From assembly GCA_017390585.1 (NCBI GenBank), contig JAFPBB010000008.1:1-64000 (forward strand): a stretch of 64,000 bases of DNA, given 5' to 3'. Both the position numbers and the translations under genes were made by a program. The notes below the pieces were generated by a model. That model was not told where the DNA came from, searched no databases, and was given only the letters and a program-made list of their open reading frames with translations. Of this stretch, positions 25,313 through 33,029 are shown one piece after another. How positions within the stretch are numbered: position 1 is the stretch's first letter; the number at the start of each line of letters is the position of its first letter. Source of the DNA: Tidjanibacter sp. GTDB lineage: Bacteria; Bacteroidota; Bacteroidia; Bacteroidales; Rikenellaceae.

Positions 25313-25897
25313 ATGAAGAGTACATTTCGACATAGCATAAGCCCCGATGAGATAAAGGATTTGCCTGTTGCGGGATTTGAGGGTAGGGTGGTGGTTGTTG
25401 ACACCACCGAGAAACTCTTGGAAGCCTGCGAAGAGCTGGCTCGGGAGCCCATCATAGGATTCGACACGGAGACTCGACCATCGTTCAAGCAGGGAGTGAG
25501 CTACAATGTCTCGCTCATCCAACTATCCACGCCCACCACTTGCTACCTGATTCGACTTGGTGCGGTGCGTATGGAGCGTTGCCTGATGAAGATTCTCGAG
25601 AGTAAGAAGACCCTGAAAGTGGGGGTCGACGTGCAGGGCGACATCCGCAATCTCACGAAGATACGCCATTTCCGTGCGGGTGGATTTGTGGAACTCCAGA
25701 AGGAGGTTGAGGCCTTTGGCATTGAGGATAAGAGCCTGCGTAAGATGGCGGCCATAATCCTCGGCGTGGGGGTCTCCAAGGCACAGCGACTCAGCAATTG
25801 GGAGGCGCGCGAACTCACCCCCGCTCAGATACGCTATGCCGCCACGGATGCGTGGATTTGTCTCGAAATGTATGATAGACTTCAAGCGTCAAGATGA
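25313..25897 (+). CDS. 3'-5' exonuclease domain protein (DEDDy, RNase D/WRN-like)
   Basis: A 194-residue single-domain nuclease. FDTET (Exo I), DVQGDIRNL (Exo II Asp) and YAATDAW (Exo III, Tyr of the DEDDy class) are in order, so it should be active. It lies 15 bp after recQ and overlaps rlmI by four bases (ATGA). Helicase and WRN-like exonuclease side by side recall the fused eukaryotic WRN protein; joint action is an inference from gene order. Confidence 0.88.
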   Translation: MKSTFRHSISPDEIKDLPVAGFEGRVVVVDTTEKLLEACEELAREPIIGFDTETRPSFKQGVSYNVSLIQLSTPTTCYLIRLGAVRMERCLMKILESKKTLKVGVDVQGDIRNLTKIRHFRAGGFVELQKEVEAFGIEDKSLRKMAAIILGVGVSKAQRLSNWEARELTPAQIRYAATDAWICLEMYDRLQASR

Positions 25898-27087
25898 TGA
25901 ACAATAAAAAGATATTTCTCAAAAGTGGCAAGCAGGAGTCGCTCCTTCGCCACCACCCTTGGGTATTCTCGGGGGCTATTGCTCGTGTGAGCGCACAGAT
26001 TCAGGAGGGTGAGATTGTGGACGTGTTCACCTCCTCGGGCGAGTTTATTGCTCGCGGTCATTCGCAGGTGGGCTCCATTGCTGTCCGCGTGTTGAGCTTC
26101 GAGCAGGAGACCATAGACCAACAGTGGTGGAATGGCCGCATTGGCTCTGCACTCGAAGTGCGTAGGGCACTCGGCTTGGTGGACAATCCCACTACCACCT
26201 GCTACCGACTCATCCACGGCGAGGGCGACAATTTGCCCGGTTTGGTGGTGGATATCTACGGCTCTACGGCTGTGGTGCAGTGCCATAGCGTGGGTATGTA
26301 CCTCTCGCTGGAGAACATTGTGGAGGCGCTCAAGGCCAACTACGGCGAACAACTCAAGGCCATCTACAACAAGAGTAGCCAGACGCTTCCTTTCAAGGCC
26401 GACGTTGAGGCCGAGGATGGCTACTTAATGGGCCACGGCGAGGGCGAAGAGGTGGTTCTCGAGGGAGGCCATAAGTTTGCAGTCAATTGGGCCAAGGGCC
26501 AGAAGACGGGATTCTTCATCGATCAAAGGGCCAACCGCGACCTTGTTGCAACCTACGCCAAGGGCCGAAAACTGCTCAATACGTTCTGCTACACGGGCGG
26601 TTTCTCCATCTATGGCTTGGCAGGAGGAGCAAGGGAGGTGGTGAGCGTCGATAGCAGTGCCGTTGCCATTGAACTTGTGGACCGCAACGTGGAGCTCAAC
26701 TTCCCCGAGGGTGCTTCGCATAAGAGTGTGGCTATGGATACGTTCGACTTCCTGCGCACGGTGGAGGATGGCGAGTATGATATGATGATTCTCGATCCTC
26801 CAGCTTTTGCCAAACACCACAAGGTGCTCGGTAATGCACTTCAGGGTTATAAGAGGCTCAATGCGAGGGCGATGGAGAAGATTGCCAAGGGCGGCATTCT
26901 CTTCACGTTCAGTTGTTCGCAGGCAGTGAGCAAGGAGCAGTTCCGCTTGGCGGTGTTCTCGGCGGCTGCCATTGCGGGCAGAAAGGTGAGGATTCTCCAT
27001 CAGCTGACTCAGCCTACCGACCACCCCATCAATATCTACCACCCCGAGGGCGAGTATCTCAAGGGCCTTGTTCTCTATGTGGAGTAA
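25894..27087 (+). CDS. rlmI: Class I SAM-dependent rRNA methyltransferase (RlmI-like)
   Basis: A 397-residue methyltransferase with an N-terminal PUA-like RNA-binding domain (~1-85; HHPWVFSGAI) and a Rossmann SAM domain with GFFIDQRANR, NTFCYTGGFSIY and LDPPAFAK. E. coli RlmI makes m5C1962 in 23S rRNA; the same target is inferred. It starts at one of two adjacent ATG codons overlapping the exonuclease stop. A terminator follows at 27114-27144. Confidence 0.88.
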   Translation: MMNNKKIFLKSGKQESLLRHHPWVFSGAIARVSAQIQEGEIVDVFTSSGEFIARGHSQVGSIAVRVLSFEQETIDQQWWNGRIGSALEVRRALGLVDNPTTTCYRLIHGEGDNLPGLVVDIYGSTAVVQCHSVGMYLSLENIVEALKANYGEQLKAIYNKSSQTLPFKADVEAEDGYLMGHGEGEEVVLEGGHKFAVNWAKGQKTGFFIDQRANRDLVATYAKGRKLLNTFCYTGGFSIYGLAGGAREVVSVDSSAVAIELVDRNVELNFPEGASHKSVAMDTFDFLRTVEDGEYDMMILDPPAFAKHHKVLGNALQGYKRLNARAMEKIAKGGILFTFSCSQAVSKEQFRLAVFSAAAIAGRKVRILHQLTQPTDHPINIYHPEGEYLKGLVLYVE

Positions 27088-27113
27088 TGTCCCACAGAGT
27101 GGACGAAAGAATG

Positions 27114-27144
27114 AAGGGTTGCAACAATAAAAGTTGCAACCCTT
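27114..27144. terminator. Terminator after rlmI
   Basis: AAGGGTTGCAAC (27114-27125) pairs perfectly with GTTGCAACCCTT (27133-27144), followed by TCTCTTT. Confidence 0.9.
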
Positions 27145-27190
27145 TCTCTTTGTGGCACAGGTGTGAGTGGGGAGTCCCGATGGTGGGGTG

Positions 27191-27748
27191 TCAGAATCTC
27201 CAACCGGCCGAAATCTGGAGCATACCGGAGTAGACATCCTGAGTGGAGGGCGAGAGCGGAGTGAGTCCGTAGAGATAACGACCCTCGAGAACCATCCCAA
27301 ACTCGAAATCGTAGGCCAAACCTGCCAGCATCTGGATGTTGAACTTGTTGAACATCCCTTTTGCGCTCACATCCTTGTCACCCACCTTGGCGTCGGAGTG
27401 GATGAGGAAGTCGAATGTTGCGCCCATCTGGAGGTTGAGGCCGTCGATGAGGTAGTACTTACCAAGCACGGGCATCGAGATGTAGTTGAGGGTCATCTTG
27501 GTGTCATTCTCGCCGTCGACTTTGAAACCTTGCATAGAGAAGAGGATGTCCGACTCGATGACGAACCAGTTGCAGGCGACGCTTTCGAAGAAGAGGCCTG
27601 CCGAGAAACCGGGCTTTAGTTCCGCATTGGAGAAGCCGTTGGCGGTGGCGAGGTTGAATCCCACCTTGGGTCCCCACGCCCAACCTTGTGCCGAGAGAGT
27701 GCCGAGCGATAGGAGTGCTGTGGCACAGAGGAGAAGAAGTTTTTTCAT
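27191..27748 (-). CDS. Outer-membrane beta-barrel protein, PorT-like
   Basis: 185 residues. The signal peptide MKKLLLLCATALLSLGTLSAQ is followed by alternating amphipathic strands with glycine/aromatic girdles (GPKVGFNLA, SAGLFFES, NWFVIESDILFSMQGF, YISMPVLGKYYL) and a C-terminal aromatic residue (GWRF), the hallmarks of an 8-strand outer-membrane barrel of the Bacteroidota PorT/opacity-like group. The specific role is unknown. It is transcribed alone, convergent with rlmI. Confidence 0.85.
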   Translation of the reverse strand: MKKLLLLCATALLSLGTLSAQGWAWGPKVGFNLATANGFSNAELKPGFSAGLFFESVACNWFVIESDILFSMQGFKVDGENDTKMTLNYISMPVLGKYYLIDGLNLQMGATFDFLIHSDAKVGDKDVSAKGMFNKFNIQMLAGLAYDFEFGMVLEGRYLYGLTPLSPSTQDVYSGMLQISAGWRF

Positions 27749-27924
27749 AGTGTTCTTTGTGTTTTTTTGTGTGTTTGTTATTGGTTACTTTGCGGGGCTG
27801 CCATTTGTGGTGGCGAACTCCTTTGTGCCCATTCATCGCAAATCCAATGCCAATTGCACACACTTTGCTCCCGTGTCCACCCAATAAAGTGCCGCAGAGG
27901 GAGACTATATTCTGCCGAAAAATG

Positions 27925-27932
27925 TATCTTTG
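27925..27932 (+). promoter_or_regulatory. -7 box upstream of the YeiH-like gene
   Basis: TATCTTTG lies 33 bases before the start at 27966; no clear -33 box. Confidence 0.5.
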
Positions 27933-27965
27933 CGGAACGAAATCGAGATAAATAAATAATTTGAT

Positions 27966-28919
27966 ATGGAAAAAGAGAAAACTTTCGAGGAGATTAAGCG
28001 CGAGCGTATGATGCTCACTCTGCGCCGAATGTGCTATTGGTTGTGTGCCATTGGATCGCTGTGGGTGTCGCCTGCGGTGGCGCTGTTTATGGGCATTGCC
28101 CTTGCACTTACCATTGGTGCTCCCTATGCCAAGAGCAATAAGAAGGTGTCGAAATATCTGCTTCAGGCGGCGGTCGTGGGTCTTGGATTCGGAATGAATC
28201 TCCACTCGTCGCTTGCTGCGGGCAGGGAGGGTATGATGTTCACGATTGTGTCGGTTGTGGGCGTGATGATTGTGGGCGTGGTGCTTGGCAGGGTGCTGAG
28301 GGTCAACCCCAAGAATGCCTACCTCATTTCGTCGGGTACGGCCATCTGTGGAGGCTCGGCCATTGCGGCTGTGGCTCCCATCATTGATGCCGACGACAAC
28401 GACACGTCGCTGGCCTTGGCCACGATTTTCATCCTCAATGCGGTGGCGCTGTTCATCTTTCCTCCCATTGGCGAGGCTCTGGGGCTCACCCAACAGCAGT
28501 TTGGCACTTGGGCGGCCATTGCCATCCACGACACGAGCTCTGTGGTGGGCGCGGGTGCTGCCTATGGTGAGGAGGCTCTGCGTGTGGCCACGACCATCAA
28601 ACTCACCCGTGCGCTGTGGATCTTCCCGCTGGCTTTTGTGTCGGTGCTGATTTTCCGCTCGCGGGGCAAACGAGTTGCCGTGCCTTGGTTCATTTTGTTC
28701 TTCGTTGTGGCTATGATTGCCAACACCTATTTGCCCATTCCCGAGGGGCTTACGAGTGGCATTGTCGTGGTGGCCAAGAAGGCGCTGAGTGTGACCTTGT
28801 TCCTCATTGGGTGTGGACTGTCGCTTGGTGCTATTCGGAAGGTGGGTGCGAGGCCTCTCATCCTTGGCGTTGTGCTGTGGGCAACGATTTCGGTTGTGAG
28901 CCTACTTGTGGTGCTGTAG
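27966..28919 (+). CDS. YeiH/UPF0324 family putative sulfate exporter
   Basis: 317 residues with about 9-10 hydrophobic segments. Family motifs LLQAAVVGLGFGMNL, SSGTAICGGSAIAAVAPII and AIAIHDTSSVVGAGAAYG match the UPF0324 inner-membrane family, whose members are annotated as putative sulfate exporters on limited evidence. A charged cytoplasmic N-terminus precedes the first segment. It is a single-gene unit, convergent with the LRR lipoprotein across a shared terminator. Confidence 0.88.
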   Translation: MEKEKTFEEIKRERMMLTLRRMCYWLCAIGSLWVSPAVALFMGIALALTIGAPYAKSNKKVSKYLLQAAVVGLGFGMNLHSSLAAGREGMMFTIVSVVGVMIVGVVLGRVLRVNPKNAYLISSGTAICGGSAIAAVAPIIDADDNDTSLALATIFILNAVALFIFPPIGEALGLTQQQFGTWAAIAIHDTSSVVGAGAAYGEEALRVATTIKLTRALWIFPLAFVSVLIFRSRGKRVAVPWFILFFVVAMIANTYLPIPEGLTSGIVVVAKKALSVTLFLIGCGLSLGAIRKVGARPLILGVVLWATISVVSLLVVL

Positions 28920-28944
28920 TGCCGAGGTGGGTACGATAAGATAA

Positions 28945-28976
28945 TGAGGGCTGAACCACAATCGGTTCAGCCCTCA
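28945..28976. terminator. 13-bp perfect bidirectional terminator
   Basis: TGAGGGCTGAACC (28945-28957) pairs with GGTTCAGCCCTCA (28964-28976). CTTTTTG follows on the plus strand. Confidence 0.92.
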
Positions 28977-29003
28977 CTTTTTGTTGATGTAGAGTTGGCC
29001 TAT

Positions 29004-31286
29004 TTAGAAATTGTAACCCTCAATACTATTTGCATAGCTAGTCCAATTCCAACCCTCTGCTGTTTTGTAGGCATCCACGCTCTCTGCAGGAACGTAAATC
29101 TTGCGACCGGAGGCGTTCAAATCGAATGCGGCCCAACCGAGAATATCGCGTATCTCAGCGGTTGGAGGTGTTGTGGGTTTGCAATATACATTTGCAAGGC
29201 TAAAGCATCCATAGAATGCTCGACAGCCAATCTTAGTTACGCCGTCGGGAATGTTGATGCTCTCAAGGCTCGTGCAACCTTCGAATGCTGAACCTCTAAT
29301 CTCGGTTACACTGTCAGGAATGTTGATGTTCTTAAGGCTCGAGCAATAAAAGAAACCTCCAATAGAAGTTACACTATTGGGAATGTTGATGCTCTCAAGG
29401 CTCGTGCAATACTGGAATGCTGAACTGCCAATCTCAGTTACACTATTGGGAATGTTGATGCTCTTGAGGCTCGTGCAATGAACGAATGCAGAATTACCAA
29501 TAGAAATTACACTGTCGGGAATGGTGATGCTTTTAAGATTCGAGCAATAAGAGAATGCAGAGTTGCCAATCTCAATTACGCTGTCGGGAATAGTGATGCT
29601 TTCAAGGCTCGAGCAAGCACTAAATAAAGAACTGCTAATCTTAGTTACACCCTCGCCAATGTTGATGCTCTTAAGGCTCGAGCAACCACGAAATGCTGAG
29701 TTGCCAATCTCAGTTACACTATCGGGAATGTTGATGCTTTCAAGGCTCGAGCAATTCCAGAATGCAGAGCCGTCAATCGTAGTTACGCTGTCGGGAATGT
29801 TGATGCTCACAAGGCTCGAGCAACCATCGAATGCGGCTTTGCTAATCTCAGTTACTCCATTGGGAATGTTGATGCTCTCAAGGCTCTTGCAACCATAGAA
29901 TGCGTATTCACCAATAGAAATTACACCATCGGGAATGTTGATGCTCTTAAGGCTCTTGCAACCAAAGAATGCGTCAGCACCAATCTCAATTACTCTGTTG
30001 GGAATGGTGATGCTCTTAAGGTTCTTGCAACCATCGAATGCGGAGTTGCCAATCTTAGTTACTCTATCGGGAATGTTGATGCTCTCAAGGCTCGAGCAAC
30101 CATTGAATGCTGACCAACCAATCTCAGTTACGCTATCGGGAATGGTTATGCTTATAAGGCTCGAGCAATCACGGAATGCGGAACCAATTATAGTAATACC
30201 TTTTGAGAAGGTGATAACACCACTACCGGTTAGCGAATCCCACTCGTTGGAAACAATGGTTGTTGTTGCATAGTCAAAGGCATTGCTCCTGGGAGTGATT
30301 TTTTCGGGTGCGGTGTACCAAATCTCGTTGGCCATAGGGGTGATGGTCAGATTACCCTCCCAAGTGTTGTCTACATCCACATCAAACTGCGAGCCGTTGG
30401 TGAGGAGCGCACCATAGACGTTGGTCTTGAAGTTGCGTGCAAGGGGAATGTTGTTGTAGGTATTGGTGATGGTCTTGGCTTTGGTGTTGTCCTTGGTGGT
30501 GACGGTGGCGTTGGCGAGGCTTTTCTCTGCGCCCACCAGAACATAGTTCATAGCCAAGTAGTTGTAGCCCGAGACGGGGAATTTGTAGTCGGTGGGAACG
30601 ACCATCTCGTCGAGCGAGTAGGTGATGGCTGCGCTGCCCTCTACGGAGGTGTGGCCACTGGTACAATCGAGCACGTTGGGCACGTTGGTCAGGCTAACCT
30701 CGCTCCAGATTTTGTCGATGTCGAAGTTGGCTTTCTTGGCCTCCTCGAAGTCGGAGGTGCCGATGTTGAGCTGTGCAAAGGGGCGCTCAAGCACAACGCT
30801 GCGGCTGATGGATCCCTCCACGTTGTCGAGGGTGATGTAGCTGTAGAATGCATCGTAGGACTCCTTGTTGGCGGTGGGCGAGGCATTCATCTTCATCTTC
30901 TTACTGGTCCAGTCGATGGAGAAAGCACCGCTGTAGTCGTCGCTCACGGCCCAGAAGAGCACAGCATAGCTGTTGCCATCGATGAGGTCGAGGGTGAAGG
31001 TGGTGGGGGCATCTTTGCTGATGCGGAGTGCGTTGTCCAGCTCCGTTTTGGAAATCTTGGCCACGATGTTGCCACCCTCGGTCACATCGTAGACAGCATA
31101 GAGAAGTTTTTTCTCTGCGGCGCAGTCGCCGAAGAAGAGGTCCGCACGCGAAGTGAGCTCGGGAGTGGAGATCTCGAAAGTCACGCCAGTGGCGTTGCCC
31201 TTGATTCCCTCGTCAAGTTCATTCACGCACGAGGTTGCAAACAGCGCAGCGGCTGCCACAACCAACGAAATGAGAAATTTCTTCAT
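29004..31286 (-). CDS. BspA-like leucine-rich-repeat surface lipoprotein with fimbrillin-like N-module
   Basis: 760 residues. The lipobox LFATSC (Cys20) sits in a signal almost identical to that of the gene at 7415. Residues ~30-305 are the same DUF6562/fimbrillin-like module (YAVYDV, VLFWAVSDD, SYDAFYSY, RPFAQLNIG, LAMNYVL, NFKTNVYGALLT). Residues 368-687 are 14 LRR_5 repeats of about 23 residues (consensus xSAFxxCSSLxSINIPDSVTxIG) plus a partial one, then a capping tail (VPAESVDAYKTAEGW). Such proteins act as surface adhesins in Bacteroidota and treponemes. The leader carries the palindrome/G9/hairpin element on this strand. Confidence 0.9.
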   Translation of the reverse strand: MKKFLISLVVAAAALFATSCVNELDEGIKGNATGVTFEISTPELTSRADLFFGDCAAEKKLLYAVYDVTEGGNIVAKISKTELDNALRISKDAPTTFTLDLIDGNSYAVLFWAVSDDYSGAFSIDWTSKKMKMNASPTANKESYDAFYSYITLDNVEGSISRSVVLERPFAQLNIGTSDFEEAKKANFDIDKIWSEVSLTNVPNVLDCTSGHTSVEGSAAITYSLDEMVVPTDYKFPVSGYNYLAMNYVLVGAEKSLANATVTTKDNTKAKTITNTYNNIPLARNFKTNVYGALLTNGSQFDVDVDNTWEGNLTITPMANEIWYTAPEKITPRSNAFDYATTTIVSNEWDSLTGSGVITFSKGITIIGSAFRDCSSLISITIPDSVTEIGWSAFNGCSSLESINIPDRVTKIGNSAFDGCKNLKSITIPNRVIEIGADAFFGCKSLKSINIPDGVISIGEYAFYGCKSLESINIPNGVTEISKAAFDGCSSLVSINIPDSVTTIDGSAFWNCSSLESINIPDSVTEIGNSAFRGCSSLKSINIGEGVTKISSSLFSACSSLESITIPDSVIEIGNSAFSYCSNLKSITIPDSVISIGNSAFVHCTSLKSINIPNSVTEIGSSAFQYCTSLESINIPNSVTSIGGFFYCSSLKNINIPDSVTEIRGSAFEGCTSLESINIPDGVTKIGCRAFYGCFSLANVYCKPTTPPTAEIRDILGWAAFDLNASGRKIYVPAESVDAYKTAEGWNWTSYANSIEGYNF
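29226..30185 (-). repeat. 69-bp coding tandem repeats (LRR units)
   Basis: Fourteen consecutive units encode residues 368-687. All are 23 codons except unit 13 (21 codons). DNA similarity between units is high, especially the stretch encoding SLxSINIPDSVT, so copy number could change by recombination. Confidence 0.9.
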
Positions 31287-31339
31287 ACTTGATTTGAATT
31301 AGTTTGTATAGATGAATTGATTAGTTAGTTTGCGGGCAC

Positions 31340-31385
31340 AAAAAAAGAGATACCGCATACCCATCAGTGAGTATTGCAGTACCTC
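31340..31385 (-). terminator. Terminator-like leader hairpin upstream of the LRR lipoprotein
   Basis: On the minus strand, the 17 bases at 31385-31369 pair with the 16 at 31362-31347 through Watson-Crick and three G-U pairs with one bulged A, followed by seven T (31346-31340). It lies about 55 bases before the ATG, so read-through would be required for expression. The gene at 7415 has an equivalent hairpin. Confidence 0.65.
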
Positions 31386-31430
31386 CAGAAAATATACGAC
31401 ACAAGCGTTCGAGAGTAAAATCAGCTTCCT

Positions 31431-31470
31431 GATTTACCCCCCCCCATCACGCTAATGCGCTGATTATCAA
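31431..31470 (-). promoter_or_regulatory. Palindrome plus G9 tract in the leader of the LRR lipoprotein
   Basis: On the minus strand, TTGATAATCAG (from 31470), 14 bases, then nine G (31445-31437) and TAAATC. This is the same arrangement, tract length and order as 7205-7245. The 439 bases between this gene and the tRNA hold no gene. Confidence 0.6.
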
Positions 31471-31693
31471 TGGTTTGGCTTGTGAAATATTTAGTCATAT
31501 CATTTTGCGGCGCATCCATACGCCCATATATCGCTCAAAGATAGTCATTATTTTTCGAATAGCCATATAAATACCTATTTTTATTCCGCGTGGGCAAATG
31601 TTGTGTGGGCGGGCGGTGTAGATAGTGTGCAGGGTGTGCGGCAGGTGGAATGGGGGAGTTTGAAATGTTGGGCCGCAGTCGAATAAAACAAAA

Positions 31694-31717
31694 AGGCCGA
31701 AACTTTCGTTTCGGCCT
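31694..31717 (-). terminator. Terminator of tRNA-Val
   Basis: AGGCCGAAA (31694-31702) pairs with TTTCGGCCT (31709-31717). On the minus strand it is followed by a T-run complementary to the A-run before 31694. Confidence 0.88.
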
Positions 31718-31725
31718 CTCGATTG

Positions 31726-31800
31726 TGGGAGTTGACGGATTCGAACCGCCGACCCTCTGCTTGTAAGGCAGATGCTCTAAACCAGCTGAGCTAAACTCCC
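31726..31800 (-). tRNA. tRNA-Val (anticodon UAC)
   Basis: The minus strand folds into a 75-base cloverleaf. The acceptor GGGAGTT pairs with AACTCCC before the discriminator A, the D arm is GCTC...GAGC, the anticodon arm is TCTGC-CTTACAA-GCAGA with TAC at positions 34-36, and the T arm contains GTTCGAATC. CCA is not encoded. It has a consensus promoter upstream and an intrinsic terminator downstream. Confidence 0.96.
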
Positions 31801-31839
31801 GAGTTTTGAAGAACTGCGTTTCATTTCTGAATTGCGATG

Positions 31840-31870
31840 CAAAGATAGGGCTAATTTTTATATCTGCAAA
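31840..31870 (-). promoter_or_regulatory. Promoter of tRNA-Val
   Basis: On the minus strand, TTTG (31870-31867), 19 bases, TATCTTTG (31847-31840), ending 39 bases before the tRNA 5' end. An exact consensus arrangement. Confidence 0.85.
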
Positions 31871-32042
31871 TTTTTTCGGCAAAAAAATGCAACTTTTTTT
31901 CAACTTTTTTTCGTGCTTTTTGTTAATGTGTTGTCAATCAGTGTGGTAGGTGTAAAACTTTTTTTTGACTTTTTTAGGCCCACTTTTGCCTCAAGTTCCC
32001 TTTTGTGGTCGTGTGACCAGATTTGTGGTGGAAGAAAAATTC

Positions 32043-32996
32043 CTATCGACCCTGAAATTCTATGATGCGTTGGTCCAAAATCTCGCCTCTTTCCACGATC
32101 TTCGCACCCTTGAGCACCTCATTCTCCTTGCCCTCAATGAGCAAATCGACATATTTTGCCACCTCCTCGGCGAGGCTCACGCTCGTACTCCTATAAAATA
32201 ATGCGGGTGTGTGGTCGACAACATAGTGGCGCACCCCCTCGCAGAAATAGCTCGGTTCCTCGATGGTGGTGGGAATGGAGGTCTCTATTGCACCGCCCCT
32301 GTCACAAGCGATGTCGACAATCATCGCTCCGCGTTTCATCCTGCCCAGGTCTTCTTTGTAGATGATGTGGTCTTTGCGACGAGTGTCCCAAAGAACGGCG
32401 TTTACCACCACGTCGTATTCGCCCAATTCGGCTCTCAACTTCTCCTCGTCGGCACGTCCGAAGACCTTGACCTCTGCGCCGAGCGCGTTGAGGGTCTTGA
32501 TGGCTCCTCGTGCGGTGTTGCCTCTGCCAATCACAGCCACCTTGCACCCTTCGGGGAGGATGCCGTGGATCATAAAGGAGTGGGCAATGGCGGCTTCGCC
32601 TGCAATCTCATTGTTGCGGTGGAATGTGTGTACCCCGTTTTCGAACATATCCTCCCACGCATAGGCGGTGTGTCCACCCTCGATGAGGGCGTCGGCTATT
32701 TCGCGGTTACGCACGGCGTGGAGCCAACCAAAGAGGGTCTGATTGTGGAGTTGGGTGAGGTAGTCGCCGTCGCCAATCTTGGCGTCGCAGATGACCTCGC
32801 AGGTGAGCACCTGCTCGTGGGAGGCCACTCGTGCTCCGCGGGAGGTGTAGGCCTCATCGCCGTAGCCGAGCACTTGGCCATAGCCCTCTTCGATGACCAC
32901 CATTTCGGGGTGTTGGAGGGACTCGAGGCTCTGGGGCAGCAGTGCGCGGCGGCGCTCATTCTCTTTGTGACTTATGGGGAAACCTATTGTTTTCAT
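32043..32996 (-). CDS. Alanine dehydrogenase/PNT-family protein, probable N5-(carboxyethyl)ornithine synthase
   Basis: 317 residues. The start MKTIGFPISHKENERRRALLP is typical of the AlaDH/PNT family and especially of N5-(1-carboxyethyl)-ornithine synthases, which reductively condense pyruvate with the side-chain amine of ornithine or lysine using NADPH. The NAD(P) fold is at ~173-185 (VAVIGRGNTARGA), and a conserved HRNNEIAGEAA segment precedes it. Substrate choice is inferred. It is the last gene of a three-gene operon after two ATP-grasp ligases (gap 33 bp), which suggests the product amino acid is ligated to something. Confidence 0.75.
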   Translation of the reverse strand: MKTIGFPISHKENERRRALLPQSLESLQHPEMVVIEEGYGQVLGYGDEAYTSRGARVASHEQVLTCEVICDAKIGDGDYLTQLHNQTLFGWLHAVRNREIADALIEGGHTAYAWEDMFENGVHTFHRNNEIAGEAAIAHSFMIHGILPEGCKVAVIGRGNTARGAIKTLNALGAEVKVFGRADEEKLRAELGEYDVVVNAVLWDTRRKDHIIYKEDLGRMKRGAMIVDIACDRGGAIETSIPTTIEEPSYFCEGVRHYVVDHTPALFYRSTSVSLAEEVAKYVDLLIEGKENEVLKGAKIVERGEILDQRIIEFQGR

Positions 32997-33029
32997 ATCT
33001 CTATTGTGGGGTATGATGGGGGTTTGTTG

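Noticed and set aside
22412..25522. A 1036-codon minus-strand open frame opposite pdxB and recQ
   Set aside because: It spans two well-supported genes on the plus strand with complete family motifs; the antisense translation has no recognisable domain.
29226..30185. CRISPR-like regular repetition
   Set aside because: The units are contiguous 69-bp coding repeats translating to LRR units, with no spacers; no CRISPR array or cas gene was seen anywhere in the window.
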